The notes under the pieces are model-generated. The model had not been told where the DNA came from and did not search any database. It saw only the letters and a list, made by a program, of their open reading frames with translations. A stretch of 64,000 nucleotides of DNA from Microvelia longipes (taxonomy: Eukaryota > Arthropoda > Insecta > Hemiptera > Veliidae): positions 5,266,906 through 5,330,905 of the forward strand of contig JACMZG010001914.1 of NCBI GenBank assembly GCA_018340805.1, in the 5' to 3' direction. The position numbers and the translations under genes are program-made. Positions 61,355 to 64,000 of this stretch are shown here, piece after piece (position 1 is the first letter of the stretch; the number at the start of each line of letters is the position of its first letter).

Positions 61355-61642
61355 TTCGCACTATATGTCGTATATTCGCACTATATGTCGTAAATTCGCA
61401 CTATATATGTCGTATATTAGCAATATATGTTGTATATTCGCACTATATGTCGTATATTAGCAATATATGTCGTATATTCGCACTATATGTCGTATATTAG
61501 CAATATATGTCGTATATTCGCACTATATGTCGTATATTCGCACTAAATGTCGTATATTCGCACTATATGTTGTAAATTCGCACTAAATGTCGTATATTCA
61601 CACTATATGTTGTAATTTCGCACTATATGTCGTATATTCACA
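61355..61642. repeat. 20-bp array
   Basis: About fourteen units of ATTCGCACTATATGTCGTAT, with variants TTAGCAATATATGTCG and AAATTCGC. A 79-codon frame through it is repeat translation. Confidence 0.95.
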
Positions 61643-62177
61643 ATACGATCCGGTTTTTACACCCTTTTAGTTTATTAGATTGAATACGATGGCGTCAAGG
61701 CGAAGTGAAGTGACGTATTTTAGAGTGAAAGTAAACAAATGGTCGGTTGGTTAGTTATTTCACTTTTAAATGTCCAAAATTTAATATAGTGGACAGTTCT
61801 CTTTATTCAAGTTTCATGTGTACTAGATTAGTTGATGTAAATTAGTTTCTATCGTACCCATTCGCCTGGTTTCGTTATTTTTTTTCTTATAACTTCAGAT
61901 TTGCTTGCTTCTAATATAGCAAGCAAAGCTTACTAATTTTAAGCTTTGTAGGTCTGGTTGGAAGGCTTATTAGGCTTGCTTTTATAATAGAGGTGATAAG
62001 TAAGTTTAAAACAAAAAATATATTTTAAAAAATGTTAATTTCTTTATACTAGAATAAAGTTAAACTAAAAAAAAAAGTTGTTTGTTAACAATCAGTGTTA
62101 TTAAAGTGAGTTAATAGTTTATATAAAAAGTTAGTATATAAAAATGTTATATAACAAATACAGCGTCTTTCACGGTT

Positions 62178-62222
62178 TTTTATGCCAGAGTGGACTAGAC
62201 TCTAGTCCACTCTGGCATAAAA
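62178..62222. repeat. Perfect 45-bp palindrome
   Basis: Arms of 22 bp (TTTTATGCCAGAGTGGACTA then GA, and the exact complement) around a single C at 62200. A second small palindrome, CCTCTAGT-C-ACTAGAGG, follows about 10 bp later. No gene is adjacent. Confidence 0.85.
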
Positions 62223-62494
62223 TATATGACTCCTCTAGTCACTAGAGGACTTCGTCCCTTTTTGTTTTAGCCATAATATTGGATTCCCTGCATGTAGATT
62301 ATATGGCATACGGTCAGTTTTGAATTCATCAGTTTAATACGTTGTGTACCTAGTAAATATTACTTTGTTCACACCTGGGGTTTGGCAGGGGGTCAGCCTC
62401 GTGTTCAACCCCCTGGCAGTTGTCGTGAGAACGGAATTAAACACGGAGTTTATTCCTGAAATTTATTTATAGTCATTTCTTTATAAAATGGATA

Positions 62495-64000
62495 TTACAT
62501 TTTTGCTATTACTATGCTTCCTATTTTAATTACTATAAATAAAGTAGCGAAACGGCTGTATGATAAATTAGGTGTTACATTTTTGCTATTACTATGCTTT
62601 CCATGTTAATTGCTATAAATAAAGTAGAGAAACGGTTGTATGATAAATTAGGTTTGACATTTTGCTATTACTATGCTTCCTATTTTAATTACTATAAATA
62701 AAGTAGGCGAAACGATGTATGATAAATTAGGTGTTACATTTTTGCTATTACTATGCTTTCCATTTTTTTAATTGCTATAAATAAAGTAGCGAAACGGCTG
62801 TATGATAAAATTAGGTGTTACATTTTGCTATTACTATGCTTCCTATTTTAATTTACTATAAATAAAAGTAGCGAAACGACTGTATGATAAATTAGGTGTT
62901 ACATTTTTGCTATTACTATGCTTTCCATTTTAATTGCTATAAATAAGTAGCGAACGGCTGTATGATAAATTTAGGTGTTACATTTTTTGCTATTACTATG
63001 CTTCCCATTTAATTGCTATAAATAAAGTAGCGAAACGACTGTATGATAAATTAGGTGTTACATTTTTGCTATTACTATGCTTATGCTTCCCATTTTAATT
63101 GCTATAAATAAAGTAGCGAAACGGCTGTATGATAAATTAGGTGTTACATTTTGCTATTACTATTGCTTCCCATTTTAATTGCTATAAAATAAAGTAGCGA
63201 AAAACGACTGTATGATAAATTAGGTGTTACATTTTTGCTATTACTATGCTTCCATTTTAATTGCTATAAATAAGTAGCGAAACGGCTGTATGATAAATTA
63301 GGTGTACATTTTTGCTATTACTATGCTTCCCATTTTAATTACTAAAATAATAAGCGTACGAAACGGCTGTATGATAAATTAGGTTTACATTTTTGCTATT
63401 ACTATGCTTCGCCATTTTTAATTGCTATAAATAAAAGTAGCGAAACGGCTGTATGATAAATTAGGTGTTACATTTGCTATTACTATGCTTCCCATTTTAA
63501 TTGCTATAAATAAAGTAGCGAAACGGCTGTAATGATAAATTAGGGTTACATTTTTTGCTATTACATCTTCCCATTTTAATTGCTATAAATAAAGTAGCGA
63601 AACGGCTGTATGATAAATTAGGTGTTACATTTTTGCTATTACTATGCTTCCCATTTTAATTGCTATAAATAAAGTAGCGAAACGGCTGTATGATAAATTA
63701 GGTGTTACATTTTTGCTATTACTAATGCTTCCCATTTTAATTGCTATAAATAAAGTAGCGAAAACGGCTGTATGAAAATTAGGTGAACATTTTTGCTATT
63801 ACTCCCATTTTTAATTGCTATAAATAAAGTAGCGAAACGGTGTTATGATAAATTAGGTGTAACATTTTTGCTATTACTATGCTTCCCATTTTAATTGCTA
63901 TAAATAAAGTAGCGAAACGGCTGTATGATAAATTAGTGTGTTACATTTTTGCTATTACTATGCTTCCCATTTTTAATTACTATAAATAAAGTAGCGAAAC
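62495..64000. repeat. 80-bp satellite-like array reaching window end
   Basis: Nineteen or so units, each TTACATTTTTGCTATTACTA, TGCTTCCCATTTTAATTGCT, ATAAATAAAGTAGCGAAACG, GCTGTATGATAAATTAGGTG. Early units alternate two variants (CCTATTTTAATTAC and CCATTTTAATTGC). Many units have homopolymer length differences. The array continues beyond the window. Confidence 0.95.

Overview
This is an AT-rich animal (most likely insect) nuclear window dominated by transposable elements and tandem repeats. It contains one recognisable host gene. Three short exons on the + strand encode the first 95 residues of the paired-like homeodomain protein Drgx: exon 1 at 34235-34325, exon 2 at 55566-55657 and exon 3 at 56584-56685. 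They join in frame and have GT/AG splice sites. Exon 3 ends at homeodomain position 46, so the recognition-helix exon and the C terminus must lie beyond base 64000. Intron 1 is about 21.2 kb and is filled with repeats. The arthropod assignment rests on the Drgx sequence style, the transposon families and the base composition; the species cannot be told.

Layout. 1-2.8 kb: degenerate repeats and AT microsatellites. 5.5-9.85 kb: a very large foldback-type structure with long inverted arms that abut (AT)n tracts, and a second 0.7 kb inverted repeat inside it. 10-28 kb: a MITE, a tRNA-derived SINE with a perfect 12-bp target duplication, minisatellites and hairpins. 28.96-33.24 kb: a near-complete 4.26 kb RTE-like LINE on the minus strand, bounded by a 13-bp target duplication. 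Its ORF1 is intact. Its ORF2 follows in the same frame after a single TAG and carries four frameshifts. 34.2 kb onward: Drgx exon 1, then intron 1, which holds copies of a palindrome-ended repeat family, inverted repeats with hammerhead-like motifs, and two large very irregular tandem arrays (44.8-47.5 kb). 54.5-59.8 kb: LINE remnants around Drgx exons 2-3, and a zinc-knuckle gag-like fragment between direct repeats. 58.5 and 60.3 kb: tRNA-Arg(CCT), and a tRNA-Gln-like gene lacking three bases. 61.4-64 kb: 20-bp and 80-bp tandem arrays, the latter running off the window.

Points most worth a second look: (1) the LINE ORF1/ORF2 junction is TAG-CAA-TCA, which fits the UAG-CARYYA stop-codon readthrough context, and ORF2 has no in-frame ATG before its first endonuclease motifs; (2) five places carry a common CTGANGAT-hairpin-GAAA motif resembling the hammerhead ribozyme core; (3) a SINE family has a tail hairpin whose four-base loop is GNRA in all four copies. 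No CRISPR array, bacterial operon or viral genome was seen. Homopolymer-type deletions in the tRNA-Gln, the frameshifts in ORF2 and the irregular arrays mean that consensus errors in the assembly must be kept in mind.
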